Source: Methanomassiliicoccales archaeon RumEn M1 (GTDB lineage Archaea; Thermoplasmatota; Thermoplasmata; Methanomassiliicoccales; Methanomassiliicoccaceae). From it: 46,708 nucleotides of DNA. Made by a program: the position numbers and the translations under genes. Location: positions 1 through 46,708 of the forward strand of contig LJKK01000056.1 of assembly GCA_001421185.1 (NCBI GenBank), in the 5' to 3' direction. Positions 16,361-24,530 of the stretch are shown here, piece after piece (the stretch's first letter is position 1; each line of letters opens with the position of its first letter). The notes beneath the pieces were generated by a model. It had not been told where the DNA came from. It made no database searches and saw nothing but the letters and a program-made list of their open reading frames with translations.

Positions 16361-17971
16361 TCAGATCTGCAGATATTCACGCTCGCCCAGCTTTGACAGC
16401 TGGACCGTCCTGATCTCCTGGGACCCCTTGTTGGAGCGCATCTCCCGGATGACCGCCTCGTCGACCGGGTTGTCGACCGATACGAGCAGGAGGGCCTTGC
16501 CGCCCTTCTGCTCCCTCCCCAGGCCCATCCGGGCGATGTTGACCCCCCTGCTGCCCAGCAGGGTGCCCACGCGGCCCACGATGCCCGGCACATCGGCATG
16601 GATGGACAGCAGGAAGTCCCCGTCCAGGGGCATGTCCAGATCGAAGCTGTCGATGCCCAGCAGCCTTGGCTCGGAACCGGGGAAGGCCGTGCCGCGGACC
16701 TCCCTCTTGGCATCGCCGGACTGCAGGGCCACCGATATCATGTTGACGTAGCGCTCCGACTCCTCCGACTTCACCTCCACGATCTGGATGCCCTTCTCCC
16801 GGGCGATCGATTCGGCGTTGATGATGTTCGGCTGTTCGCCGGACAGGTTGGAGAGCACCCCCATCAGCGCGGACACCGTCAACATCTTGGTGTCCACGGC
16901 CGCCAGGTCGCCGGAGTAGGTCACCTGGATCCGGGCCACGGGCGCATCGGTGAGCTGCACGGCGAAGGCGCCCAGGCGCTCCGCCACCGAGACGAACGGG
17001 AGGACCTTGGGGTCCATCCCCCTGACCGGGGCGTTGACGGCGTTGGTGATCTTCTTCTCCAGGAGGAACATCTTGACCGCCTCGGCCATCTCCACCGACA
17101 CCTTCTCCTGCGCCTCCTTGGTGGACGCGCCGAGGTGGGGGGTGAGCACGGCATTGTCCAGGGTCAGCAGCTTGGAGCCGGTGGGCGGTTCGTGCTCGAA
17201 CACGTCCAGGGCGGCGCCGGCGATCCTCTTCTCGTGCAGCGCGTCGTACAGCGCATCCTCGTCGATCAGCTCGCCCCGGGCGACGTTGATTATCATCGCG
17301 TTGGGCTTCATCTTGGCGATGAGCTCCCGGCTGATGAGGTGATGCGTGGTGGGCGTCAGGGCGGCATGGATGGTGATGATGTCGGCCTCCCCCACCAGCT
17401 GCTCGAGGGACATGAGGCGCACGCCCAGCTTGACCGCCGCCTCGGGCGGTATGTAGGGATCGAAGCCGACGAGCTTCATCTGGAAGCTCTTGGCCCTCTT
17501 GGCCACCTCGCCGCCCACGCGGCCCAGGCCGACGATGCCCAGGGTCTTGCCGTTCAGCTCGATCCCGGTGAACTTGGACCGCTTCCACTCGCCCTTCTTC
17601 AGGGACGCGTCGGCCCATACGATGTTGCGGGCCAGGGAGAGCATCATGGCCATGGTGTGCTCGGCGGCCGAGATGATGTTGGCCGCCGGAGTGTTCATGA
17701 CCAGTATGCCGCGGCGGGTGGCCGCCTTGACGTCCACGTTGTCCACGCCCACGCCGGCCCGGCCGATCACCTTCAGGTTCTTCCCGGCCTCCACCACGTC
17801 GGCGGTGACCTTGGTCCCGGAGCGTATGACCAGCGCATCATAGTCGCCCAGTATGCTCAGCAGTTCCTCGTGTGGGATGTTGGGGCGCACGTCCACCTGG
17901 ACCTGCCCGCCCTTGCGCAGCATCTCCAGGCCCTCGTCCGATAGGGGGTCCGTTACCAGTAGTTTGAACAT
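16361..17971 (-). CDS. serA: D-3-phosphoglycerate dehydrogenase
   Basis: Oxidises 3-phosphoglycerate to 3-phosphohydroxypyruvate, first step of serine synthesis. 536 aa, the long form: catalytic and NAD domains (GIVGLGRVGGEVAKR; INVARGELID with the active Arg; LTPHLGAST with the active His), then an allosteric substrate-binding domain, and a C-terminal ACT domain (about 463-536, LLSIHADVPGIVGRVG). The ATG shares one base with the aminotransferase stop (TGATG); a GTG one codon earlier is equally close. Co-transcribed with the class V aminotransferase, which can supply the next step. Confidence 0.95.
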   Translation of the reverse strand: MFKLLVTDPLSDEGLEMLRKGGQVQVDVRPNIPHEELLSILGDYDALVIRSGTKVTADVVEAGKNLKVIGRAGVGVDNVDVKAATRRGILVMNTPAANIISAAEHTMAMMLSLARNIVWADASLKKGEWKRSKFTGIELNGKTLGIVGLGRVGGEVAKRAKSFQMKLVGFDPYIPPEAAVKLGVRLMSLEQLVGEADIITIHAALTPTTHHLISRELIAKMKPNAMIINVARGELIDEDALYDALHEKRIAGAALDVFEHEPPTGSKLLTLDNAVLTPHLGASTKEAQEKVSVEMAEAVKMFLLEKKITNAVNAPVRGMDPKVLPFVSVAERLGAFAVQLTDAPVARIQVTYSGDLAAVDTKMLTVSALMGVLSNLSGEQPNIINAESIAREKGIQIVEVKSEESERYVNMISVALQSGDAKREVRGTAFPGSEPRLLGIDSFDLDMPLDGDFLLSIHADVPGIVGRVGTLLGSRGVNIARMGLGREQKGGKALLLVSVDNPVDEAVIREMRSNKGSQEIRTVQLSKLGEREYLQI

Positions 17972-19038
17972 CACATTGCCTCCATTACTTCGTCCATGGC
18001 CTCCAGGAGGCCCTTGATCTCGTCCACCGTCAGATCGCCCATGTGACCGATCCGGAAGGTGGTCTCCTTGATCGCGCCATAGCCGTTCGAGATCTCGTAG
18101 CCCTTCTCCTTCAGCCCCTTGTTGAGCTTGGAGAAGTCAAGGCCCTTGCGGTCGATGACGGTGATAGTGTCAGAGTAGAAGCCGGGCTCGGCAAAGAGCC
18201 CCAGGCGCTCGCTGGCCCAGCGGCGGACCAGATCGCCCATCTCGCGGTGCCTCCGGTAGCGGGCTTGAACTCCCTCCTCGAGGATGCGGTCCAGCTGGAA
18301 GTCGAGAGCGTACATCAGGGAGACCGGGGGGGTGGTCAGGGAGTAATGCTTGTCCGCCATCTTCTTCATCTGCAGCAGGTCGAAGTAGTAGCCACGGTAG
18401 GGCACCTCCTTGGCCTTCTCCAGCAGGCGGTCGGACAGGCACATGATGGCCAGGCCCGGCGGGAGCGCCAACGCCTTCTGGGTCCCGAAGACCAGCGCGT
18501 CGATGCCAAGGTCGTCGATCTTCAGGTCGGTGCCGTACACCGCGGTGACGCCGTCGACGAACACTAGGGCATCGTTCTCCTTCCGGGCCGCCTTCGCTAT
18601 GTCCTTGACGGGGTTCAGTACGCCCGTGCTGGACTCGTTGGCGACCACCGTTATGGCCTCCACCGAGGCGTCCAGATGGGACAGCATGTCGTCCGGCCGG
18701 AGGGCCTTGCCCCACTCGCCGTTGACCTTCACGACCTCCTTCCCGTTCTCCTCCCCGATGCTCTGCCAGCGATCGCCGAAGGATCCGTTGGAAAGTCCCA
18801 TCATCCTGCGCTTGACGCCATTGCGAACGCACGCTTCCAGCAGTCCGGAGGCCGAGGAAGGCGACATGATGATCTGCATGTCCGTATCGAGGGTCTGGTG
18901 AAGCTTCTCCACGATACCTTCCTGCAGTTTTTCGTAATCCTTGCTCCGATGCGTGATCATCGGCCGGGTCATGGCATCGAGGACCTCCTTGCGGACCTCG
19001 ACCGGACCTACGGTGAACAATGTGCGTTTCACAGACAT
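17971..19038 (-). CDS. Class V aminotransferase (alanine-glyoxylate/phosphoserine type)
   Basis: PLP enzyme of 355 aa. It starts MSVKRTLFTVGPVEVRKEV, the usual TPGPxxV pattern of the AGXT/serine-pyruvate group. VDGVTAVYGTDLKIDDLGID precedes the Schiff-base Lys in FGTQKALALPPGL. Because it lies directly before serA with overlapping codons, the likely role is transamination of 3-phosphohydroxypyruvate to phosphoserine, a role some archaea give to AGXT-like enzymes. Serine-pyruvate or alanine-glyoxylate activity remains possible. No closer TATA box precedes the start; see the leader entry. Confidence 0.88.
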   Translation of the reverse strand: MSVKRTLFTVGPVEVRKEVLDAMTRPMITHRSKDYEKLQEGIVEKLHQTLDTDMQIIMSPSSASGLLEACVRNGVKRRMMGLSNGSFGDRWQSIGEENGKEVVKVNGEWGKALRPDDMLSHLDASVEAITVVANESSTGVLNPVKDIAKAARKENDALVFVDGVTAVYGTDLKIDDLGIDALVFGTQKALALPPGLAIMCLSDRLLEKAKEVPYRGYYFDLLQMKKMADKHYSLTTPPVSLMYALDFQLDRILEEGVQARYRRHREMGDLVRRWASERLGLFAEPGFYSDTITVIDRKGLDFSKLNKGLKEKGYEISNGYGAIKETTFRIGHMGDLTVDEIKGLLEAMDEVMEAM

Positions 19039-19370
19039 CCCCCAAAATACTCTCTGTGGCCGCTCAGGCCAGAAGAGGAGAGGACGTCTGCCGGCGTCCT
19101 CCGCATCCGCTTCCCGATCCACCAGCGACCTGGTCCATGCTCAGCATGTGGCCTGTCCCGGAGCGGTATAAAAAAACCGGTACGACAGACGTTGCAGCTT
19201 CCAGCATGGTATTTCACGGTAACATGGAGTAGCGAATATAAACCTTGCTGTGTCCGCGGTTGCGTTGAAAGGCCTCGGGCCAAACGGTCAATGTTACGCC
19301 CAGAACCGTCGCTGCACGCTTGGCGTCCGAGGGGGCCGCGTCACGAGGCCGTTGTTCCCGATGGCCTCGA
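19039..19370 (-). promoter_or_regulatory. Long leader and promoter region of the serine operon
   Basis: No gene is visible in this stretch. Two TATA-like elements occur: TATAAAAAAA (19167-19176, minus strand TTTTTTTATA) and AATATAAA (about 19235-19242). Either would give the aminotransferase gene a leader of roughly 100-175 nt, whereas most promoters here look leaderless. Within the leader GAGGACG and CGTCCTC (19080-19086, 19095-19101) make a 7-bp stem with an 8-nt loop, and GGCC/GGCC follows. This could be a regulatory leader; the same A/T tracts could also drive a plus-strand RNA. Confidence 0.4.
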
Positions 19371-19697
19371 TCAGGCCTTCCTCAGGCTCTCGAGGGCCTT
19401 CCGGTCCCTCTCCAAGGCGTCGCCTATGCTCTCGATAGGTATCGACTCCATGCCGAACACGGCCGAGATGGGAAGGGCGGCCAATATGTCGTCCAGTTCC
19501 TCCCCCGACGAGACCGAGAAGATGAAGGCGGCGGACCTCTGTCCCTCGAAGAAGCCTCCTCGGACCATGTTCTTCTTCTCCATCTTCTCCAGCTCCTCGA
19601 TGCTGGGTATGATGAGCTTCTCCAGAATGTTCCTGTTCTCCTCCACCGTTTCCCCCACGCCCTCCTCGGAGAGCTTCATCAGCACCAGGAAGTCCAT
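19371..19697 (-). CDS. Muconolactone-isomerase-like alpha+beta barrel protein (paralogue 1)
   Basis: 108 aa, single small domain. FIFSVSSGEELDDILAALP and the following IESIPIESIG match the pattern of muconolactone delta-isomerase and related dimeric ferredoxin-like barrels. The aromatic-degradation pathway itself is absent here, so the activity is unknown. It is clearly a paralogue of the adjacent upstream gene: the order of motifs (LIIPSIEELEKMEK, GGFFEGQ, ALERDR) is the same. A TATA-like GAATATATCC about 27 nt before the ATG overlaps the end of the upstream gene, so it has its own leaderless promoter. Confidence 0.75.
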   Translation of the reverse strand: MDFLVLMKLSEEGVGETVEENRNILEKLIIPSIEELEKMEKKNMVRGGFFEGQRSAAFIFSVSSGEELDDILAALPISAVFGMESIPIESIGDALERDRKALESLRKA

Positions 19698-19731
19698 GAT
19701 ATCGCACCCGTATCGCGATTAGAGGATATAT

Positions 19732-20088
19732 TCACCTGTTCGGGATGTTGATGCCCGCCGCCGTCCTGACCCCTTCGACTATGCGGCGGTCCCGTTCCAG
19801 CGCCGAGCCGATCGACTGCAGGGGAGCGATCTCGATGTCGTAGACGTTCATGATGGGAAGGGACGCCAAGATCTTGTCCAGCTCCATGTCGTCCTCCACG
19901 TCGAAGATGAACATCCCGCCGGTCTGGCCGACGAAGAACCCGCCGGTCACCTTTCCCTCCCTCTCCATGCGCTCCATCATCTCCAGGGACGGGATGACCT
20001 GGTCCACCAGCATGAAGGCCGCCTCCTCGGAGGAGCCGCCATACGATTCCTCCCGGAGCTTGATGATGACAAGGAACCTCTCGGACAT
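19732..20088 (-). CDS. Muconolactone-isomerase-like alpha+beta barrel protein (paralogue 2)
   Basis: 118 aa. MFIFDVEDDMELDKILASLP and YDIEIAPLQSIGSALERDR match the C-terminal half of muconolactone isomerase (IFDVes-deLh-LP-diexxPL), a fold that forms dimers or decamers. The catalytic role is not evident. It is a tandem duplicate of the following gene. AAGATAAAATGG, centred about 28 nt before the ATG, is a good TATA box with no room for a leader. Confidence 0.75.
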   Translation of the reverse strand: MSERFLVIIKLREESYGGSSEEAAFMLVDQVIPSLEMMERMEREGKVTGGFFVGQTGGMFIFDVEDDMELDKILASLPIMNVYDIEIAPLQSIGSALERDRRIVEGVRTAAGINIPNR

Positions 20089-20241
20089 GTGGCTCAGTTG
20101 GAAGCGCCGGCCATTTTATCTTTTCCCTGGACCGGGTTGCGGCTTGGAGAGCGGAGAGAAGTGCCGGAGGGGAATGGAGCCAATCTGGAGGATTGAAGTG
20201 CGAGCATGTCACCAGCCCCCTTCCGGTTGAGCAATGACATT

Positions 20242-20253
20242 TAGTAGCTACTA
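20242..20253. promoter_or_regulatory. Perfect 12-bp palindrome next to an AT-rich element
   Basis: TAGTAGCTACTA is a perfect palindrome. It directly abuts TTTAACATATCG, which contains a TATA-like element in either orientation. No gene starts within about 130 nt on either strand. It could be an operator of an unseen RNA or a distal site for the paralogue pair. Confidence 0.3.
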
Positions 20254-20324
20254 TTTAACATATCGAGCAACAACCATCGGCGCACGTGGGTATAGTACGA
20301 TGTATGTTCGAAATCCATCGAAAT

Positions 20325-20363
20325 GACCGCGAGGCGGGCGAAAAACGCAGCGGTCTCGCGGTC
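20325..20363. terminator. Stem-loop downstream of the symporter gene
   Basis: GACCGCGAG (20325-20333) and CTCGCGGTC (20355-20363) form a perfect 9-bp stem around a 21-nt loop that holds CGTTTTTCG on the minus strand. It begins 20 nt after the symporter stop, so it is a probable terminator or 3'-end stabiliser. Confidence 0.5.
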
Positions 20364-20382
20364 AGGTCATGGAGGGCGCCGA

Positions 20383-22004
20383 TCATGCCGGGTCTGCTTC
20401 CGCCATCTCCGTCGTCCTGCTATCCTTGTCCGCCCACCAGACGGTGGCCAGCACGATGGCCGACAGCGGTAGGGCGACGATCATGGGGTCCACCACCTGC
20501 CAGGGCATGTCCAGAAGGGCAGGCCGCCCGAACAGGAACTGGCTTATGCCCAGTACGCTCGACTCCTTGACATGGACGAAGGCCGTCCAGGCGAACCAGG
20601 ACACCGCCCCCGCGACGACCGAGGCCTTGGCGGCCTTGGCGGACAGCCGCTTGCTGAACAGCGCGTGCACGAAGGCGGGCATGAACGCCGCGCCGCACAG
20701 CCCCATGAACATGGCGGTGGCGCGCATGATGATGCTCTCGTCCATGGACAGGGCGAAGCCGAAGCTGAGGACCAGCATGAACAGGGTGCCGACGCGGTTG
20801 GCCTTCAGCGAGGGAGGGCTGAGCGTCTTGGTACCTTCCCTCCACTTCCTGACGTACCTCCACAGGTCATACCCGGCGGTGGTGCCCATGGTATGAAGGA
20901 TGGCGCTGAGGGTGCTCATGGCGGCCGACAGCAGGACCAGCATGAACACCACCACGAACAGCTCGGGCATTGCCTGGTTGATGAAGGTGGGCATGATCAG
21001 GTCGGAGTTGGCGTTGGGCATGGCGCCCAGGGCCGTGGTGCCCTCGGTCCTCCAGAAGTAGAGGTTGGTCAGAGGGCCCACCGTGTAGGCGGCGCCCGTG
21101 GTGATGAGGATGAACAGTCCGCCCAGCGGTATGGCCCGGTTGAGCGCCTTGGCGTCGTCGGCGGTCATGAACCTGACGACCAGCTGGGGCTGCGCCAGGA
21201 CCCCCAGGCCGACGCCCATGATGATGGTGGTGACCAGCACCATCCAGAATTCGGAGCCCACCTCCGGCATGGACGTCCAGCCGACGAAGCCCCGGCTGGC
21301 CATGCCCTCCAGCATCTCGGCCGGCATCTGGGAGGGCAGCGCGGTGAGGTCGCTGAACGCCTGGACCGGCCCGCCCAGCAGCGAGAACGTCAGGAGCATC
21401 AGGGTCGCCATCCCCAGGATCATGATGATGCCCTGCATGGCGTCGGTGTACATCACCGCCTTGAGCCCGCCGAAGATGACGTAGGCCGAGGTGAAGATGG
21501 CGAACACGGTCAGGGCGATTGAGTAATCTATGCCCAGGGCCGCCTCCATGAAGCGCGAGCCGCCGATCATCACCGCCGCTGCGTACAGCGGCATGACGAC
21601 CAGGATCAGGAAGGCCGTGGCATATTGCATGAAGGGCGAGCCGAACCGCTTGCCCAGCAGGTCAGGGAAGGTGGCCGCCCGGAGCTTCTGTCCCAGGGCC
21701 CGGGTGGGCTTTCCGAACACGATGAAGGCGAGCAGCACTCCGACCGCGATGTTGAGGAAGGCCAGCCAGATGAGCCCGGTCCCGTAGACGGCGGCCGTCC
21801 CGCCGAAGCCCACGATGGCGGAGGTGCTGATGAAGGTCGCCCGTACGATATGCCGATGACCCAGGGGTGGATCTTGCGGCCGGCCAGCATGAAGTCCTCG
21901 GACGCCTTGGTGCGCTTGTACCCCAGGTAGCCGAGGTAGAACACCAATACCATGTATATCGCGGTGAACGCCCAGAACATCGGGCTTCCCATGAGTCCGG
22001 CCAT
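20383..22004 (-). CDS. Sodium:solute symporter (SSS family), frameshifted
   Basis: Secondary transporter of about 540 aa and some 13 helices. The N-terminal piece reads YMVLVFYLGYLGYKRTK, FMLAGRKIHPWVIGISYG. The main frame continues TFISTSAIVGFGGTAAVYGTG, which is the helix 1-2 sequence of the family. The frames rejoin as SYG-ATFIS if one base is added to the CCC at 21840-21842. Na+-site regions such as LLSAAMSTLSAILHTMG and FGGLKAVMYTDAMQG are intact. Substrate unknown (an organic acid or amino acid is typical). It is preceded, one base away, by a 35-codon accessory gene. Confidence 0.88.
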
Positions 22005-22005
22005 C

Positions 22006-22113
22006 TCAATCAGCCTCGTTCCTCTTTACCCATCCGTACACGATGCAGGCTACCGCTGAACCGATGAGCATCACATATGCCAGTACGATCTGGGGGTCTT
22101 CGATCCCTAACAT
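22006..22113 (-). CDS. Symporter small accessory protein
   Basis: 35-aa single-helix membrane peptide starting MLGIEDPQIVLAYVML and ending in a charged tail (WVKRNEAD). Similar 35-40 residue proteins with an MLGI-DP start precede SSS symporters in archaea and some bacteria, and are called symporter small accessory proteins. An AAGGAAGG about 10 nt upstream of the ATG may serve as ribosome binding site. Its stop is one base before the symporter ATG, so the two are translationally coupled. The hydrophobic segment is about residues 9-27. Confidence 0.82.
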   Translation of the reverse strand: MLGIEDPQIVLAYVMLIGSAVACIVYGWVKRNEAD

Positions 22114-22239
22114 GCTAAAGCTACCTTCCTTGAGAGCCGGCCAAGGCGGCCAGTCATCTGCTCAGGTGGCAAATGGACTACGCATATTTGAATTGTGCCA
22201 TGCTAGCAAGACTCAAGGTAACACGTGTCACGGTCCCCA

Positions 22240-22671
22240 TCAGGTGAACTGGGAGATCTCCAGCAGCCTTGCGCCCTTTTCCAGCAGCCTCTCGGCGGCC
22301 GCGTCGGGGTCCTCGACCCTCAGGATCAGGACGGCGCATCTCTTGCCCGAGTAGGCGTAGGAGTACTCTATGTTGATGCCCGCCTCGGCCAGCGCGCCCA
22401 CCGCCCCGTACAGGCCGCCCGGGCGGTCCTCCATCTCCACCGCCAGGACGTCGGTGTATCGGACCGTCACTCCCATGGACGACAGCCTCTTGAACGCCTT
22501 TTCAGGATGGTCCACCAGGGCCCTGATGACCCCATAGCCAGCGCCCTCCGCGATAGAGAACGCGTAGATGTTCACATCCTCTTCCATCATGGCCTTGGCC
22601 AAGGCGGCCAGCCGGCCCGGCCGGTTCTCCGAGAATATCGATAGCTGCTTGATCCGGTACTTCTCGTACAT
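22240..22671 (-). CDS. Tandem ACT domain protein
   Basis: 143 aa made of two ACT domains: residues 5-70 (QLSIFSENRPGRLAAL) and 72-142 (VLAVEMEDRPGGLYGAVGAL). ACT pairs bind amino acids and regulate enzymes. The ATG shares one base with the stop of the PaaK gene (TGATG). This PaaK-ACT arrangement recurs in archaea and suggests that aromatic amino acids or aryl acids control the ligase. No catalytic domain is present. Confidence 0.9.
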   Translation of the reverse strand: MYEKYRIKQLSIFSENRPGRLAALAKAMMEEDVNIYAFSIAEGAGYGVIRALVDHPEKAFKRLSSMGVTVRYTDVLAVEMEDRPGGLYGAVGALAEAGINIEYSYAYSGKRCAVLILRVEDPDAAAERLLEKGARLLEISQFT

Positions 22672-23971
22672 CAGATTTCCCTCCTGTCCACCACCCTCTT
22701 GGCCTTGCCCTCGAAGCGCTGAAGAGTGTCGGGCTCCACCAGCTCCACGGCCGCCCCGATGTTGAGGGCCCCCCGGAGGCGATAGGCGATCCTCTCCCTC
22801 AGCTCCATCAGCTGAATGATGTTGTCAGTGAACGCCTCCTTCTTCAGCTCCACCCGCACCAGCATGGTGTCCAGCGCGCCCTTGCGGTCCACCACGATCT
22901 CGAAGTGGTCGCCCACCTCGGGAATGCTCATGAGGGTGTGCTCCACCTGGGACGGGAAGACGTTGATGCCGCGGATGATGAGCATGTCGTCCACCCGGCC
23001 GAAGATGCGCCTGATCCTCGGATGGGTCCGGCCGCAGGGGCACGGCTCGGTGTTGATCTCGGTTATGTCGCCGACGCGGTAGCGTATCATCGGCAGCGCC
23101 TCCTTCTGCAGCATGGTGAGCACCAGCTCCCCCCGCTCGCCGGGCGCGACCCTCTCCCCGGTCTCCTGGTCCAGGACCTCGGCGTAGGCGATGTCCCCCC
23201 AGACGTGGATGCCGTCCTGTTCGGAGCACTCGGTGAACATGGGGCCATACATCTCCGAGCTGCCGTAGCAGTTGATCCCCTTCACACCGAGCCAGTCCCT
23301 TATGCGGTCCCTCATCTTGGTGGACCATGGCTCTCCGCCCAGCAGCCCCACCCTCAACTTGGTGTCGTTCTTGATGCTGACCCCCATCTTCTCGGCCACC
23401 TCGCGAGATGGAGGAGGTAGGAGGGGGTGGCCGCCATGGCCGTGACCCCCAGGTCCTGGATGAGCTCGATCTGGCGCTCGGTGTTGCCGGTCGACGCCGG
23501 CACCACGGCCGCCCCGATGCGCTCGCCCGCGTAGTGGAATCCCAGACCGCCGGAGAACAGCCCGTAGGTGTTGGACACCTGGATCACGTCATCGGGCCCC
23601 AGCCCGATGGATGTGAGGCCCCGCGCCAGCGACTCGGTCCATGTGTCGATGTCCTTCCTCGTGTAGCAGACCACGGTGGGCTTGCCGGTCGTTCCGGACG
23701 AGGCGTGGAAACGTACTATGTCCCTCCGGGGCACCGAAAGCATTCCCTCTGGATAGTTGTCCCGCAGGTCCTGCTTGTGCACGAACGGCAGCTTTACTAT
23801 GTCCTGCAGAGAACGAATGTCGTCCGGGAGGACCTTGGCCTCGCGCATGCGGGCATGGTAGAACGGCGAGGAGGAGTAGAGCCTGGTGACCTGGGACTTG
23901 AGAAGCCTGTACTGAAGCTTGTCCAACTCTTCCTGGGATATCGTTTCCATATGTTCGTCCAGATATGCCAT
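22671..23971 (-). CDS. paaK: Phenylacetate-CoA ligase family AMP-forming enzyme, frameshifted
   Basis: Activates phenylacetate or a similar aryl acid with ATP and CoA; 433 aa when repaired. HASSGTTGKPTVV is the P-loop-like AMP-binding motif, SSEMYGPMFTEC the A5 region, and MIRYRVGDI plus GRVDDMLIIRGINVFP the adenylation-domain core and hinge. One frame ends ATPSYLLHLAR; the other resumes EVAEKMGVSI. Adding one base near 23402 joins them as LA-EVAEKMG. The ATG has GGAG about 9 nt upstream. Co-transcribed with the ACT gene; probably used in aromatic amino acid synthesis from, or degradation to, aryl acids. Confidence 0.9.
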
Positions 23972-24137
23972 CTCATTTCTCCTTTGACGGCCGAAGGGCG
24001 GCCGCGTTCCTCGCCTCGGGACCACTGGACGCCCCGGGTGGTATGACAGGTGATAGCACGGAACGATAAGAGCTTTGGCACATGGCAACGGCGGGCCGAC
24101 GGCTACTTTTAATCCCAGGCGGGATATATGCGTTATC

Positions 24138-24500
24138 ATGGTGAGCAAGATAGACCACCTCTACGCCATGCTAGACGATTTGGATGACGACCTCTCAGCC
24201 ATGCAGGAAGACCTCGAGGTGGCGATCGAGCTCCTTGCCGAGGGCGATACCAAGAAGGTCAAGATCATCCTGGAGGAGATGAGCGCCTTCCTGCTCGACT
24301 TCCTGGAGCCCGAGGAATGCGACGACGAGGAGTGCGAGTGCTTCGTCATCGAGGAGGGCGAGGCCGAGGAGGCTGAAGAAGAGGAGCCTGCCCCCAAGAA
24401 GGCTGCCCCCAAGGCACCGGCCAAGAAGGCCAAGGCGCCCGCCAAGAAGCCGGCCGCGAAGGCCACGGCCAAGAAGGCCGCCCCCAAGGCCAAGAAGTAG
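24138..24500 (+). CDS. Small acidic protein with histone-H1-like Lys/Ala/Pro tail
   Basis: 120 aa in three parts. Residues 1-57 form an acidic helical hairpin or coiled coil (IDHLYAMLDDLDDDLSAM). Residues 58-83 are very acidic, with three cysteines (C61, C66, C68). Residues 84-120 contain only Lys, Ala, Pro and Thr, with PAKKAKAPAKKPAAKATAKK-like repeats typical of H1 tails. The tail would bind DNA or RNA; the acidic part could mask it or bind a partner. I know no family for the whole protein. CTTTTAAT about 28 nt upstream suggests a leaderless message. Monocistronic. Confidence 0.8.
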   Translation: MVSKIDHLYAMLDDLDDDLSAMQEDLEVAIELLAEGDTKKVKIILEEMSAFLLDFLEPEECDDEECECFVIEEGEAEEAEEEEPAPKKAAPKAPAKKAKAPAKKPAAKATAKKAAPKAKK

Positions 24501-24530
24501 GCCCAAACCCCTTAGCTCATTTTTCCTGGC

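Noticed and set aside
16598-17944. 448-codon open frame antisense to serA
   Set aside because: High-GC DNA opens long shadow frames; the product is His/Asp/Gly/Val-rich without motifs and serA on the other strand is certain. The same applies to the long frames at 12055-13086 and 831-2003.
19167-19215. Plus-strand gene from TATAAAAAAA at 19167
   Set aside because: The first downstream ATG gives only an eight-codon frame; the element is kept as a possible minus-strand promoter of the serine operon.
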